Source: Lolium rigidum (lineage: Eukaryota; Streptophyta; Magnoliopsida; Poales; Poaceae). Taken from it: 64,000 nucleotides of DNA. Numbering within the stretch: position 1 is the stretch's first letter; every line of letters begins with the position of its first letter. A program made the translations under genes and the position numbers. The notes beneath the pieces are model-generated. The model was not told the origin of the DNA and did no database searches. It saw nothing but the letters and a program-made list of their open reading frames with translations. The stretch covers positions 351,025,696-351,089,695 of the forward strand of contig NC_061513.1 of NCBI RefSeq assembly GCF_022539505.1, in the 5' to 3' direction. Shown here piece by piece: positions 25,119 to 36,824 of this stretch.

Positions 25119-28100
25119 AATAAGTCTTGCATAAGAGTTAACTCATAAAGCAATAAATCAAAGTAAAGGTATTGAAGCAAACACAAAGGAAGATTAAGTT
25201 TCAGCGGTTGCTTTCAACTTGTAACATGTATATCTCATAGATAATTGTCAACATAGAGTAATATAACAAGTGCAATATGCAAGTATGTAGGAATCAATGC
25301 ACAGTTCACACAAGTGTTTGCTTCTTGAGGTGGAGAGCGATAGGTGAACTGACTCAACATAAAAGTAAAAAGAATGGTCCTTCAAAGAGGAAAGCATCGA
25401 TTGCTATATTTGTGCTAGAGCTTTTATTTTGAAAACATGAAACAATTTTGTCAACGGTAGTAATAAAGCATATGAGTTATGTAAATTATATCTTACAAGT
25501 TGCAAGCCTCATGCATAGTATACTAATAGTGCCCGCACCTTGTCCTAATTAGCTTGGACTACCGGATCATCGCAATACACATGTTTTAACCAAGTGTCAC
25601 AATGGGGTACCTCCATGCCGCCTGTACAAAGGTCTAAGGAGAAAGCTCGCATTTTGGATTTCTCGCTTTTGATTATTCTCAACTAAGACATCCATACCGG
25701 GACAACATGGACAACGAGATAATGGACTCCTCTTTAATGCATAAGCATGTGGCAACAATTATTATTCTCATATGAGATTGAGGATATATGTCCAAAACTG
25801 AAACTTCCACCATGAATCATGGCTTTAGTTAGCGGCCCAATGTTCTTCTCTAACAATATGCATGCTCCAACCATTAAGGTGGTAGATCTCTCTTACTTCA
25901 GACAAGACGGACATGCATAGCAACTCACATGATATTCAACAAAGAGTTGATGGCGTCCCCAGGAACATGGTTATCGCACAACAAGCAACTTAATAAGAGA
26001 TAAAGTGCATAAGTACATATTCAATACCACAATAGTTTTTAAGCTATTTTGTCCCATGAGCTATATATTGTAAAGGCGAATGATGGAATTTTAAAGGTAG
26101 CACTCAAGCAATTTACTTTGGAATGGCGGAGAAATACCATGTAGTAGGTAGGTATGGTGGACACAAATGGCATAGTGGTTGGCTCAAGGATTTTGGATGC
26201 ATGAGAAGTATTCCCTCTCGATACAAGGTTTAGGCTAGCAAGGTTATTTGAAACAAACACACGGATGAACCGGTGCAGCAAAACTCACATAAAAGACATA
26301 TTGTAAACATTATAAGATTCTACACCGTCTTCCTTGTTGTTCAAAACTCAATACTAGAAATTATCTAGACTTTAGATAGACCAATTATGCAAACCAAATT
26401 TTAGCAAGCTCTATGTATTTCTTCATTAATGGGTGCAAAGTATATGATGCAAGAGCTTAAACATGAGCACAACAATTGCCAAGTATCACATTATCCAAGA
26501 CATTTTACCAATTACTACATGTAGCATTTTCCGTTTCCAACCATATAATAATGAACGAAGCAGTTTCAACCTTCGCCTTGAACATTAAAAGCTAAGAACA
26601 CATGTGTTCATACGAACCAGCGGAGCGTGTCTCTCTCCCACACAAGCATTTATTCAAATAAAAACAAAAACAAAAGCACGCAGACGCTCCAAGTAAAGTA
26701 CATAAGATGTGGCCGAATAAAAATATAGTTTCAAGAGAAGGAACCTGATAATTTGTCGATGAAGAAGGGGATGCCTTGGGCATCCCCAAGCTTAGACGCT
26801 TGAGTCTTCTTAAAATATGCAGGGTGAACCACCGGGGCATCCCCAAGCTTAGACTCTTCACTCTTCTTGATCATAGTATATCATCCTCCTCTCTTGACCC
26901 TTGAAAACTTCCTCCACACCAAACTCGAAACAACTCATTAGAGGGTTAGTGCACAATAAAAATTAACATGTTCAGAGGTGACACAATCATTCTTAACACT
27001 TCCGGACATTGCATAAAGCTATCTGGACATTAATGGATAAAAGAAATTCATCCAACATAGCAAAAGAGGCAATGCGAAATAAAAGGCAGAATCTGTCAAA
27101 ACAGAACAGTCCGTAAAGACGAATTTTAAAAGGGCACCAGACTTGCTCAAATGAAAATGCTCAAATTGAATGAAAGTTGCGTACGTATCTGAGGATCACT
27201 CACGTAAATTGGCTTAATTTTCTGAGTTACCTACAGAGAATTAGTTCCAGATTCGTGACAGCAAAGAAATCTGAAACTGCGCAGTAATCCAAATCTAGTA
27301 TGAACTTTACTATCAAAGACTTTACTTGGCACAACAAAGCACAAAACTAAGATAAGGAGAGGTTGCTACAGTAGTAAACAACTTCCAAGACACAAATATA
27401 AAACAAAGTACTGTAGCAAAATAACACATGGGTTATCTCCCAAGAAGTTCTTTCTTTATAGCCGTTAAGATGGGCTCAGCAGTTTTAATGATGCACTCGC
27501 AAGAAATAGTATTTGAGGCAAAAGAGAGCATCAAGAGGCAAATTCAAAACACATTTAAGTCTAACATGCTTCCTATGCATAGGAATCTTGTAAATAAACA
27601 AGTTCATGAAGAGCAAAGTGACAAGCATAGGAAGATAAAACAAGTGTAGCTTCAAAAATTTCAGCACATAGAGAGGCATTTTAGTAACATGAAAATTTCT
27701 ACAACCATATTTTCCTCTCTCATAATAACTTTCAGTAGCATCATGAGCAAACTCAACAATATAACTATCACATAAAGCATTCTTATCATGAGTCTCATGC
27801 ATAAAATTATGACTCTCCACATAGGCATAACCATTCTTATTAATTGTAGTGGGAGCAAATTCAACAAAGTAGCTATCATTATTATTCTCATCATCAAATA
27901 TAGGAGGCATATTGTAATCATAATCAAATTTATCCTCCATAGTAGGTGGCACCAAAATACCACTATCATTATAATCATCATAAATAGGAGGCAAAGTATC
28001 ATCAAAGTAAATTTCCTCCTCAATGCTTGGGGGACTAAAAATATCATGCTCATCAAAACCAGCTTCCCCAAGCTTAGAATTTTCCATATCATTAGCAACA

Positions 28101-30075
28101 ATGGTATTCAAAGTATTCATGCTAATATGTTCCATGGGTTTTTTAATTTTTGGATCAAACCATCCATGTCTTAACTCAGGAAATAAAACAAGAAGCTCAT
28201 TTTTGTCCATTATGCCAAACTAGTGTAAACAAGAAACAAAAAGATGCAATTGCAGGATCTAAAGGAAATAGCTTCGAGTACTTACAACGGCGAAAATAGC
28301 TTAGTAGCCGAGATCCGGAGTGTGAGTACCTTTTACCTTTCCTCCCGGCAACGGCGCCGTAAAAGTGCTTGATGTCTACGGGTGCTTCTATTCTTGTAGA
28401 CAGTGTTGGGCCTCCAAGAGCAGAGGTTTGTAGAACAGCAGACAAGTTTCCCTTAAGTGGATCACCCAAGGTTTATCGAACTCAGGGAGGAAGAGGTCAA
28501 AGATATCCCTCTCATGCAACCCCGCAACCACAAAGCAAGAAGTCTCTTGTGTCCCCAACACACCTAATAGGTGCACTAGTTCAGCAAAGAGATAGTGAAA
28601 TACAGGTGGTATGAATGAATATGAGCAAGTAGTAACGGCGCCGTAAAATAGCTTGTCAGGCGTGTAGTTGATGGTGGTAATATGGTAGCGTAGTAACACA
28701 GTAAAACAGTAAACAAGCAGCGATAGCAGTATTTAGGAACAAGGCCTAGGGAATAGAATTTCACTAGTGGACACTCTCAACTTTGATCACATAACAGAAT
28801 AGATAAATGCATACTCTACACTCTTTTGTTGGATGATGAACACATTGCGTAGGATTACACGAACCCTCAATGCCGGAGTTAACAAGCTCCACAATTCAAT
28901 GTTCATATTTAAATAACCTTAGAGTGCATGAAAGATCAACACGACTAAACCAAGTACTAACACAGCATGCACACTGTCACCTTCACGCTATGTAGGAGGA
29001 ATAGATCATATCAATACCATCATAGCAATAGTTAACTTCATAATCTACAAGAGATCATAATCATAGCCTACGCCAAGTACTAACACGGATGCACACACTG
29101 TCACCATTACACCGTGCAGGAGGAATAAAACTACTTTAATAACATCACTAGAGTAGCACATAGATAAATTGTGATACAAAACACATTGCAATCATAAAGA
29201 GATATAAATAAGCACTTCACTACGCCATTCATAACAGCGAATAAGTATTCCGTGAAATATAGCCTAAGAGACCCACACGGTGCACACACTCGTCACCTTT
29301 ACACACGTGGGACAAGGAGTCTCCGGAGATCACATAAGTAAAATTCACTTGACTAGCATAACGACATCTAGATTACAAGCATCATCATATGAATCTCAAT
29401 CATGTAAGGCAGCTCATGAGATTATTGTATTGAAGCACATAGGAGAGAGATGAACCACATAGCTACCGGTACAGCCCCGAGCCTTGATGGAGAACTACTC
29501 CCTCCTCATGGGAGACAACAGCGTTGATTGAGATGTCGGTGGTGTCGATGGAGGAGCCTTCCGGGGGCACTTCCCCGCCCCGGCGGCGTGCCGGAACAGA
29601 GACTCCTGTCCCCTAGATCTTGGCTTCGCGATGGCGGCGGCTCTGGAAGGTTTTCCGTATCGTGGTTTTTCCGTCTCGAGGTTTTAGGTCTGGGGGCTTC
29701 TTATAGGCGAAGAGGCGGCGTCAGAGGGTCGAAGAGGCGGCGACACCATAGGGTGGCGCGGGCCACACCCAGGCCGCGCCGGCCTATGGTCCCGTGGGCC
29801 CGTGCCCCCTCTCTGGCGGTTCTCGGGTGTTCCGGATGCTTCCGGGCAAAATAGGATGCCGGGTCTTGATTTCGTCCGATTCCGACAATATTTCCTTACT
29901 AGGATTTCTGGAACCAAAAACAGCGAGAAAACAGGAACCGGCCCTTCGGCATCTCGTCAATAGGTTAGTTCCGGAAAATGCACGAATATGACATAAAGTG
30001 TGCATAAAACATGTAGATATCATCAATAATGTGGCATGGAACATAAGAAATTATCGATACGTCGGAGACGTATCA
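25119..30075 (-). mobile_element. Gypsy-type LTR retrotransposon, probably non-autonomous (5' LTR and internal part)
   Basis: On the minus strand the 5' LTR runs from 30075 to 28370 (1706 bp), begins TGATACGTCTCCGACG and ends GTAGACATCA. Just inside it is the segment ggcgccgttgccgggagg (28340s), the primer-binding-like sequence of several Triticeae Gypsy families. The internal region carries one long open frame (28210-27485) and no recognisable protease, reverse transcriptase or integrase before the gap. This fits a non-autonomous element. The left end is lost in the gap. The right flank continues into another LTR, so this is a nested insertion. The family is of the Sabrina/WHAM/Fatima style, from memory only. 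Confidence 0.8.
27485..28210 (-). CDS. Retrotransposon-internal ORF, unknown function
   Basis: A 241-residue frame lies about 160 bp inside the 5' LTR of the Gypsy element. It begins MDKNELLVLFPELRHGWFDP and contains acidic, Tyr/Asp-rich repeats such as YFDDTLPPIYDDYND and DYDYNMPPIFDDENN. The C-terminal third is hydrophobic with one or two possible membrane segments (LHLFYLPMLVTLLFMNLFIY). No gag, protease or polymerase motif is present. I recall similar proteins being common in Triticeae retrotransposons, but their function is not known to me. The position corresponds to gag. It is element-borne, not a host gene. Confidence 0.6.
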   Translation of the reverse strand: MDKNELLVLFPELRHGWFDPKIKKPMEHISMNTLNTIVANDMENSKLGEAGFDEHDIFSPPSIEEEIYFDDTLPPIYDDYNDSGILVPPTMEDKFDYDYNMPPIFDDENNNDSYFVEFAPTTINKNGYAYVESHNFMHETHDKNALCDSYIVEFAHDATESYYERGKYGCRNFHVTKMPLYVLKFLKLHLFYLPMLVTLLFMNLFIYKIPMHRKHVRLKCVLNLPLDALFCLKYYFLRVHH

Positions 30076-30369
30076 ACAATCATCTTCCACACAATACGGT
30101 TAATCCTTTGTTACAGCAAGCCGGTGAGATTGACAACCTCACTGTTTCGTTGGGTCAAAGTACTTTGGTTGTGTTGTGCAGGTTCCACGTTGGCGCCGGA
30201 ATCCCTGGTGTTGCGCCGCACTACATCCCGCCGCCATCAACCTTCAACGTGCTTCTTGGTTCCTGCTGGTTCGATAAACCTTGGTTTCTTTCTGAGGGAA
30301 AACTTGCTGCTGTGCGCATCATACCTTCCTCTTGGGGTTCCCAACGAACGTGTGAAATACACGCCATCA
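30076..30369 (+). mobile_element. 3' part of a Gypsy-type LTR
   Basis: The plus-strand sequence from acaatcatcttccacacaat to the terminal acacgccatca resembles the distal portion of a common Triticeae Gypsy LTR, with gacaacctcactgtttcgtt and ggttccacgttggcgccgga inside. The minus-strand Gypsy element is inserted into it at 30075/30076. The other part of this LTR must lie beyond the gap or be lost. Confidence 0.65.
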
Positions 30370-31330
30370 GGGGTCATCATGTATATTTCTCACTAGGAAA
30401 GGTGTATGCGTATATGGTGGAAGGAAAACAACACAAGTATCCAAACTTTCAAGAAAGTATCGGGGAAATGGTTCAAGTCAAGAGCAAAGTCAAAATGTAT
30501 CGGGGTTACTCACACACACACACTCAAAGCACACACAAAAGGCTAAGAACTCTATATGTGGTAGGAGTGGAGTGGATAGAAAATGAAAAAAGACCAACGA
30601 AAAAGTCTATTGTCGAATGTGGGTAAAATCCAAAGTCAAATGTCAAAAGTGGTGATCTATGTCAAGGAAACACGGAAACACACACACACCAAGATCAATG
30701 AGTTAGCGCGACCAAGGAAATGAGCAAGTGACAAAGATGGTCCTAATGAAGACTATAGGCTCGGTGTCACGCCAACATAAGAGAGACCGTAGCTTGGTTG
30801 AAAATGAGAGAAGCAACAAGATTTGCACAAGATACCACTCTTCTCTTATCTCTCTTTGCTTAGAAGCTTTCGGCTCCTTTGTATCAGTGGCCACGCACTC
30901 TTTTCTATTTCTTCTTTTTTTCTTTTTTTTCTTTTTTTTCTTTTTTCTATGCTTAGAAGCCTTATTTTTGTCTATGTATATGTCACACTTTTTCTTCTTT
31001 TGTGTATCTTTCTCATCGAGCTTGCTTCGGAGCTTTGCTCAACTCAACACACACACACACAACCCTCTCACGGTCGTGATACTTGTGCAATGCTTCACAA
31101 CACTCGGAAAGCCACTCTCAATGAGATATGTACACAAAGAAAGAAACGGGGCTACATAGGGTGAGGGGTGCAAGTTATACCTAGATGAAAAGGTTAGGCG
31201 GTGTCAAGCACACAAACTTGCGATGTCAACGATGGTGTCGAAGTTGCACCAGAATCCGGGGTGCCGATGTCATCGTCACGATATCGATGTAGGCGCGGAG
31301 GCGGTTGTCACGGACCAAAGGTACTCCAAA
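30370..31330. other. Retrotransposon-type non-coding sequence with microsatellites
   Basis: The stretch contains CA repeats (30510, 30680, 31050) and a T/C-rich run at 30902-30950. Open frames across the poly-T are artefacts of low complexity. The sequence is probably internal to an LTR element, but I cannot assign it and see no protein domains. Confidence 0.4.
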
Positions 31331-31560
31331 TCATAAACCGGGCAAATTAAGTCAATGCCCGAAAATTTGGGTCAAAAATGAGCGATCAAAGTTGTCAAAA
31401 TTTTGGAGTCATGGGCTCGGAAAAGTTGTCAAAACTAGAGTCACAAGATTATGAGATGGTTAAAATTTGGGATCAAACGGGCTCTGAAAAGTTGTCAAGA
31501 TTTGGGACGTGTTAAATTACGTCCAAACAGGAATATTTCCTGGAATGACCGGTTCGATAC

Positions 31561-31681
31561 CCGGTATGACCGGGTGCGAGCTTAGCGAAAACAGGAGGAT
31601 GACCCGGTTGTACCGGTATGACCGGATGCGAGCTTAGGGAAAACAGGAGGATGACCCGGTTGTACCGGTATGACCGGATGG
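31561..31681. repeat. 52-bp tandem repeat
   Basis: A 52-bp unit starting ccggtatgaccgg and including gcgagcttag and ggaggatgacccggttgta occurs at 31561-31612 and 31613-31664, with a partial third copy. The copies differ at two or three bases. A related phrase occurs near 34560 in the Copia leader, which suggests one element spans both. Confidence 0.8.
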
Positions 31682-32031
31682 TCCGTGTCGGTCGTACCGG
31701 AGGCCAGCTGAACAGCGGAAGTGGTGGAGCGGATGCTGAGTGGAAATCGTGCGCGAATCTGAGTGGAAAATGATGCAGCTGCTGGTGCGCGCGTGAGGAA
31801 ACGAGGGAGTGCAGCGGGTGGGCCAGCGGGCAGGCGGCCGGCGTGGTCGAACGGGTGCGGGGCCTGCAGCGGCTCGGTGGACGTGCGCAGATGGCAGCGG
31901 GCCTAGGCATGCGGCGCAGTTGCTTGCCGTGGGGTGGAGCAGCGGATTTGGCCAGGGGCTGAGCGGGCCTGGTGTGGGTAGGAGCTTGGGGCACGCGCGG
32001 GCAGGCAAGGTGGCCGTTGCTGTTGGCCTAA

Positions 32032-32315
32032 GAGCAATTCCAATAGTATAGCCAACTGCTGGCTATAACAAGATGTCATATCATTTGTAGTTACCATATA
32101 GCTAACATGTACAATAGTTGGATATAAGAATGAAGTACTTTATTAACATATGTCCCACATTTCACTCTCACAAAGTGCCTAGGAGCACGCGTAAGAGCTG
32201 GCTATTGCATAGTAGCCCACCTCCATTCTCTCTCATCTTCTCTCTCCTCTAACTAGACATAAATATATTATTTTAATCCTTGTAGCCAGCTGACTAGACT
32301 TTATTGTACATGCTC
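32032..32315. mobile_element. PIF/Harbinger (Tourist-like) MITE
   Basis: A 284-bp element begins gagcaattccaatag and ends ttattgtacatgctc, inverted partners, and is flanked by the 3-bp duplication taa at 32029-32031 and 32316-32318. The interior has inverted phrases (tagccaactgctggcta and tgtagccagctgac) and no coding capacity. Confidence 0.85.
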
Positions 32316-32334
32316 TAAGGAGCTGCTGGGCGAT

Positions 32335-33926
32335 GAGTAAATTACATGGTAGGTCATTGAACTTGTCCGTATACTTTGCTTTGGTCATTGTACCCAGAGA
32401 AGTGACATTTACGGTCACTGAATACGCGCAGGTCTGTCACGTAGGGTCATTGTAGACGATGTAGCTACGTATTGGCTGATGTGGCGCCGTTCGACAAAAA
32501 TGGTAACAGAGTATAAAACCCCTTCAAATCCGTAGCTGAAAGAAGCCGAAAGAGAGGATGCAATTGCAAAGAGGATTTCCCCTCCTGTTCTCGGGCCGGT
32601 GTAGCATTTCTGGTTCTGGTCGGTGCCATCTAGAGCCCGCCATGGCCACGGTGTTCGTGGCGCACGTCCCTTCGCAAGAGGCGCAGCTAGCAGGTCATGC
32701 TGGCGTGTGTGCAGGCAAGCAAAAGGCGCTGGATTTGCACGCGAGCAATGCTGACTTGCGTGCACTGCTCTGTTAGCCAGCTGATCGAGGCGTGCACATC
32801 GTAAACATGACAGGCTCCTTGGCTACGGCGTCCACCACGCTGCCGCTACCATCGAACACCGTGACGAACACCTCCATCAGGATCAGCGCCATGATCTTCA
32901 CACGGTACTCACGACTACCTCAAGTTGCCGGCCACCTGCGCACGCCTCGGCGACGGGCGAGCGTTGCTCCCAGCCCACTGCCCGCCCCTCCGGCAAGGGA
33001 GAGGTGCTCGTCGCGCTGCACGAGATCCCAGACCAGTGGTGGAGCTAGCACGCTCCAGGAGCCTGGGCAAGATCCATTGGCTTTGATGCTAGCTCGTATT
33101 TGCCCCCAACAAACATAGTTACTAATCAGCATATGACATTATTATTTAGTGGAGATTGGCTGGAGCAGCTGTCCCGGGTCGCCGGGCCCTAGCTCCGCCA
33201 CTGCCCGGACCGACACACGATGGCAGAGTTTCAAGTTTTATACTTCTACCGTTGCCTAAGTAGTACACTGCCACACCGGTACTTCTACCATTGATGTAGT
33301 ATTCAGCAGCAGAGCCATAGCCTGGAGCACCCGCTCATGTTCCCAAGTGACATGGCCAACACGCAGAGGGCTTGCCCGTGGGGTGGGAGGCTGGACCTGT
33401 CGAGCGCGTTGGCCCACGATAGCGAGTGTGGGTCAACTAGCACCATGACCACCGCATGCATCAACATGCACTTCTGGTCCACGGCCACCAACAGGCATGC
33501 GTGGCGTGATCGACGGTGTGGCACGGTATGTGAACCGAACCAGGAGGAAGAAGTGCTAGCTTGGAGCATGTTCTGCTAAGTAGTAGTTTCGCACATCACC
33601 GGCGTGGAGTTGCCGTCCTCCCTGGACTTTGACGCGAGCGGCCAAGGATCCTGGGCCACGTGGATGGCCGTAGCCGACAGAAACAGAGGTGGAGACAATC
33701 ACTGTAATCAATAATCTTCAGGCACTTTTCGGTAAAAAGTCCAGCTCGCAGCCACTGCTAGAGGGGTTCCACACTTCCACGTCAGCAAATACATAGCTGT
33801 GGCGTCTGCAGTGACCATACGTGACACAACCGCTCGTCTTTAGTAACCGTACATGTCACTTCTGTGAGTACAATGACTAAAGTGAAGTATACGGATAAGT
33901 TCAATGACCTACCATCTATTTTACTC
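32335..33926. mobile_element. Mutator-like element, possible Pack-MULE, with long terminal inverted repeats
   Basis: The ends are inverted copies of each other for about 150 bp: gagtaaattacatggtaggt on the left, and its partner with a few changes on the right. The similarity extends through gtcattgaact, tccgtatact and agtgaca. The flanks are ctgggcgat (32326-32334) and cagggcgat (33927-33935), a 9-bp target-site duplication with one mismatch. The 1.3-kb interior is GC-rich and codon-like but has no transposase domain. Segments such as ACPWGGRLDLSSALAHDSEC (about 33370-33430) look like captured gene pieces that I cannot identify. Confidence 0.85.
33034..33203. mobile_element. hAT-type MITE inside the Mutator-like element
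   Basis: A 170-bp insert begins cagtggtggagctagcac and ends ctagctccgccactg. The ends match the hAT MITE at 44.2 kb in sequence and in length. The flanks (cccagac and cccggac) are a likely diverged target-site duplication. Confidence 0.65.
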
Positions 33927-33935
33927 CAGGGCGAT

Positions 33936-34811
33936 TTAGGGGGAGCGGCCGCGTGGTTTGGTGGTTTTGCAGCGGGCGAAGTAGCTTTTGCAGGCTGGCG
34001 GCGCAGGGGAGCGGGAGGCACAAGGTCGAGCTGGGCGGATGCATAGGGGCGTCGTGGTGTGTGCTGTGGCGCGTGGATTTGCTTGGCGCGTGGATTTGCT
34101 TGGGGCGGATCGCTGCGTGGGCGCGCGGATTGAGCCAAGCGGTTGCTGCGTGGCTGCGCGGGATTTCACCGTGTTTCACCATGTTTCCGCTCGCCCCGCT
34201 CCAATAGCCGCCGGCCATGGCCGCACCATGTTTGCTCCTTCTATATCAATATAAAAGGCAAGGCTTTTCACCATGTTTGCTGGTCCGCGGCCGCTCCCCC
34301 TAAATCACCAATATTGGAGCGGGATTTTTTTTTGAAGAGAGAGGCAAAAGCCTTGCCTTTTATATTGATATAGAAGGAGCAAACATGGTGCGGCCATGGC
34401 CGGCGGCTATTGGAGCGGGGCGAGCGGAAACTGTGGGCCAGACATGCGGTGGTGGTGTGTGGGCGTGTGGTGGCGGCGAGAGGAGGCCCTGGCGGCGCTT
34501 GGATGCGAAGCTACATGTGGTTGGAGGTGGAGGACGATGGCCGGTTGGACCGGGGTGAAACCCGGTATGATCGGGTGCGATGAACAGCGAACTCGGGACG
34601 AAAAAACGGAGCAAAAATTGCTGATTTCGAGAGATTTAGAAGGAATTAGAGCATGAAAATTGCAGGAAGTATAGTTCAACACCAAAGAAAACAGATCCGT
34701 GGATCAAAACCAAAACGCAACAAATTCAGAGATTAAATTTTGAGCTATTTTTTCGGTAAATTTTTTGGGCGAAATTGGTGAAATTTGGGAATAAAATTCG
34801 TGACAACCTTT
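33936..34811 (-). mobile_element. Leader/internal region of a truncated Copia element
   Basis: On the minus strand, directly after the Copia primer-binding site, comes non-coding leader sequence that includes the phrases ccgatcataccgggtt and ggtccaaccgg. It shares these with the 31.5-31.7 kb repeats. It is interrupted by the Mutator element and the 86-bp inverted repeat. No gag or pol open frame is found, so only the LTR and leader are left. Confidence 0.55.
34183..34431. repeat. Perfect 86-bp inverted repeat with 77-bp spacer
   Basis: The arms 34183-34268 and 34346-34431 are exact reverse complements over all 86 bases. They contain ccgccggccatggccgcac and tatatcaatataaaaggcaa. The spacer holds a 21-bp segment (34286-34306) that is the exact reverse complement of 33933-33953. 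Perfect identity means either a very recent event or an assembly or cloning artefact. A transcript through it would form a long hairpin. Confidence 0.9.
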
Positions 34812-35550
34812 GCTCTGATACCATATGATGGAGGCCCAGGGCCATGTGGGTTGCCCGATCTCACGAATTGACCGAGGGAAAGGCGGGGGGAGAGGAAGAA
34901 CACGAAGAACACGGCAAATGCACACAACACAACCCGATACAATTCCGGTTTACTCAGATAGCCCGAACCACTATCTCGATAGAATCTCTCGAGGGAAAGA
35001 CACGAGGTTGAATCCCCGAGAAGGAAGGCCGGTATACGATCGATAGAGTCACACGGGTGAGAGACCGAAGTAGAATCACTAGTATGAAAGATCAATCATA
35101 TGATGAGTGTCTTGATACAATAGATTTGGTAATCTAAGGAGGGGGTTTTCCTAATCCCAAAGGGATGGTGAAGGCATAAGCCAAGTTCTTACTCAAGTTG
35201 TGTCTTTGTCTCTCTAATGAAGGGTAGGTGGGAGCCTATATATAGGGAGCCACTAAAGGAGGGTAGTTTAAACATACAAAGGGATAAAGGTACATAGCAG
35301 CCACGAATATAGTTGTGGGTGATGTGGACCATCCATATGTCTTCAGGGCGGTAGTGCCGGCCAGCATGGGGCGGTAGTGTCGGCCTGGGCAAGGGCGGCA
35401 ATGCTGGTCGGGGTGCAGCGGCAGTGCCGGCCCTTGAGCGTCCAGCTCCTCTTCTTCCTTCGCATCCATGCCTTCGTGACCTGGACCTTCCCTCCTCGAT
35501 CTTCCATGCTTCCCTCTCGTCTCTCCGTCCATGACGATGTATCCGTAACA
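34812..35550 (-). mobile_element. Copia-type 5' LTR with primer-binding site
   Basis: On the minus strand the LTR runs from 35550 (TGTTACGGATACATCG) to 34826 (ending CCTCCATCA), about 725 bp. After two bases comes TGGTATCAGAGC (34823-34812), complementary to initiator-Met tRNA, the usual plant Copia primer site. A possible promoter TATA (ctatatatagg) lies near 35238-35248. No second LTR is present in the window, so the element is truncated. Confidence 0.8.
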
Positions 35551-36060
35551 TGGACATGAGGTGGATTATGAAGTAGTATGCCATCCTTGAGGGTAAGCAA
35601 CAGACTCACAAAGAGGGTTGAATTCACCTTTAATTGATGGGACGCCGTTGACGCACATGATGCAGTGAAGACCGAAGGTCGGGCTGCATCATTTAGTCTT
35701 TGAAAAACTATCAATAATTATATTGACGATGTGTTTCATAATATATCATTTTTAGTCTATCCATCATCCTTGTTCCACTAACAATGTTGATCTCATATGA
35801 TACCAACAACCTTGTAATAACTTTTACTTATTGCCCTATAGTTAAGAAGCCGAGACTATCAATATCACATGTGCTAGTCATAGAGGCATAACTAGGGATA
35901 TCTTATTTGGTGTTTAATCCCACATAAGTATTAGGGTTTTCCTCCGATATCACGGATATCTAGAACTAACACAATTATATAGAATATAAATTAAATGTAG
36001 ATAAGTAAATAAGCAAACCCACCTCTCGGGTAGTCCGTTCAGTGCCATGTTCACTCTCTT
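35551..36060. other. Intergenic, no gene recognised
   Basis: AT-rich non-coding sequence with no complete element visible. It may be retrotransposon debris, but nothing diagnostic is present. Confidence 0.35.
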
Positions 36061-36084
36061 GGCCAGCCGTGGAGAAGAAGGCCC

Positions 36085-36550
36085 GGTGAGGACAACATGG
36101 ACGACGCTGTTGTCAGAGAGTGGTGGAGAGATCTCGCCCGCTTGGTTTCTGTGTCTCCTTCGGTGAACACCAAGCAGCGACATCATCTGGTTGTTGCTAT
36201 TTTTGGCCAAATTGATGGCCTCGCCTTGCTCGAGCAACATGGAGTCTCGAGCTTCTTCTTCCTTCAGCAGAGGATCAAATCCAACCCTAGTGCGGCATTT
36301 TTGGTTCCTGGCGCCCCAAGTGGTTATGTCCCCGGCGGTGATAAGAACAATAGCATCTGGAGACTGACCGCCGGCGGCGGTTTGCGAGGACCACACCGCG
36401 TTTCTGCGATCTCTTTTAGGATGCAATCTCTAAAAGCCAAGGGCATGTGTGTATTTTTTTTCTTTGATGTCCTTTCTGTAATCTTGTACCCACCCCCTCT
36501 TTAATGCGAAAACTAGGTCCTTCAGGACATTTCCATGTTCAAAAAAATTA
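36085..36550 (+). mobile_element. Possible LINE 3'-end fragment
   Basis: Translation of 36097-36200 gives VVREWWRDLARLVSV, comparable to the WW-x-R-A-R segment near the C-terminus of plant LINE proteins. The sequence ends with ccccctctttaatgcgaaa, a phrase typical of LINE tails, and an A-rich stretch at 36540. The frame on the opposite strand is an antisense shadow. Assignment is tentative. Confidence 0.4.
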
Positions 36551-36824
36551 GAGTGGAACTGAATTCTTGTCTATTCTTGGAAAATTATGCATATGGTTAT
36601 TCTTCTTTTCCCTTTCTTCCAGGTTGCATCTTCTACATCATGTGAATTGCCGGAGTCAAACAAACTTTGTTTCTAAGCATGCAAAATATATCTCAATATA
36701 ATATTTCTCTAATATATCTCCCTTACGGCAGATTGTACACAATAAACGTGAGCTGCCTCTGCTTATTCATTTACATTGTGGAGAAGGGAAGAGAAAAGAA
36801 GTGTCTGATTCAAACAGACCTTTG

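Noticed and set aside
30728..31164. Phe-rich 143- and 113-codon frames
   Set aside because: The length comes from a poly-T/C microsatellite, and there is no homology or splice context.
35950..36426. 158-codon minus-strand frame as a host gene
   Set aside because: The plus strand carries a LINE-like end, so the minus frame is most likely an antisense shadow with no domain.
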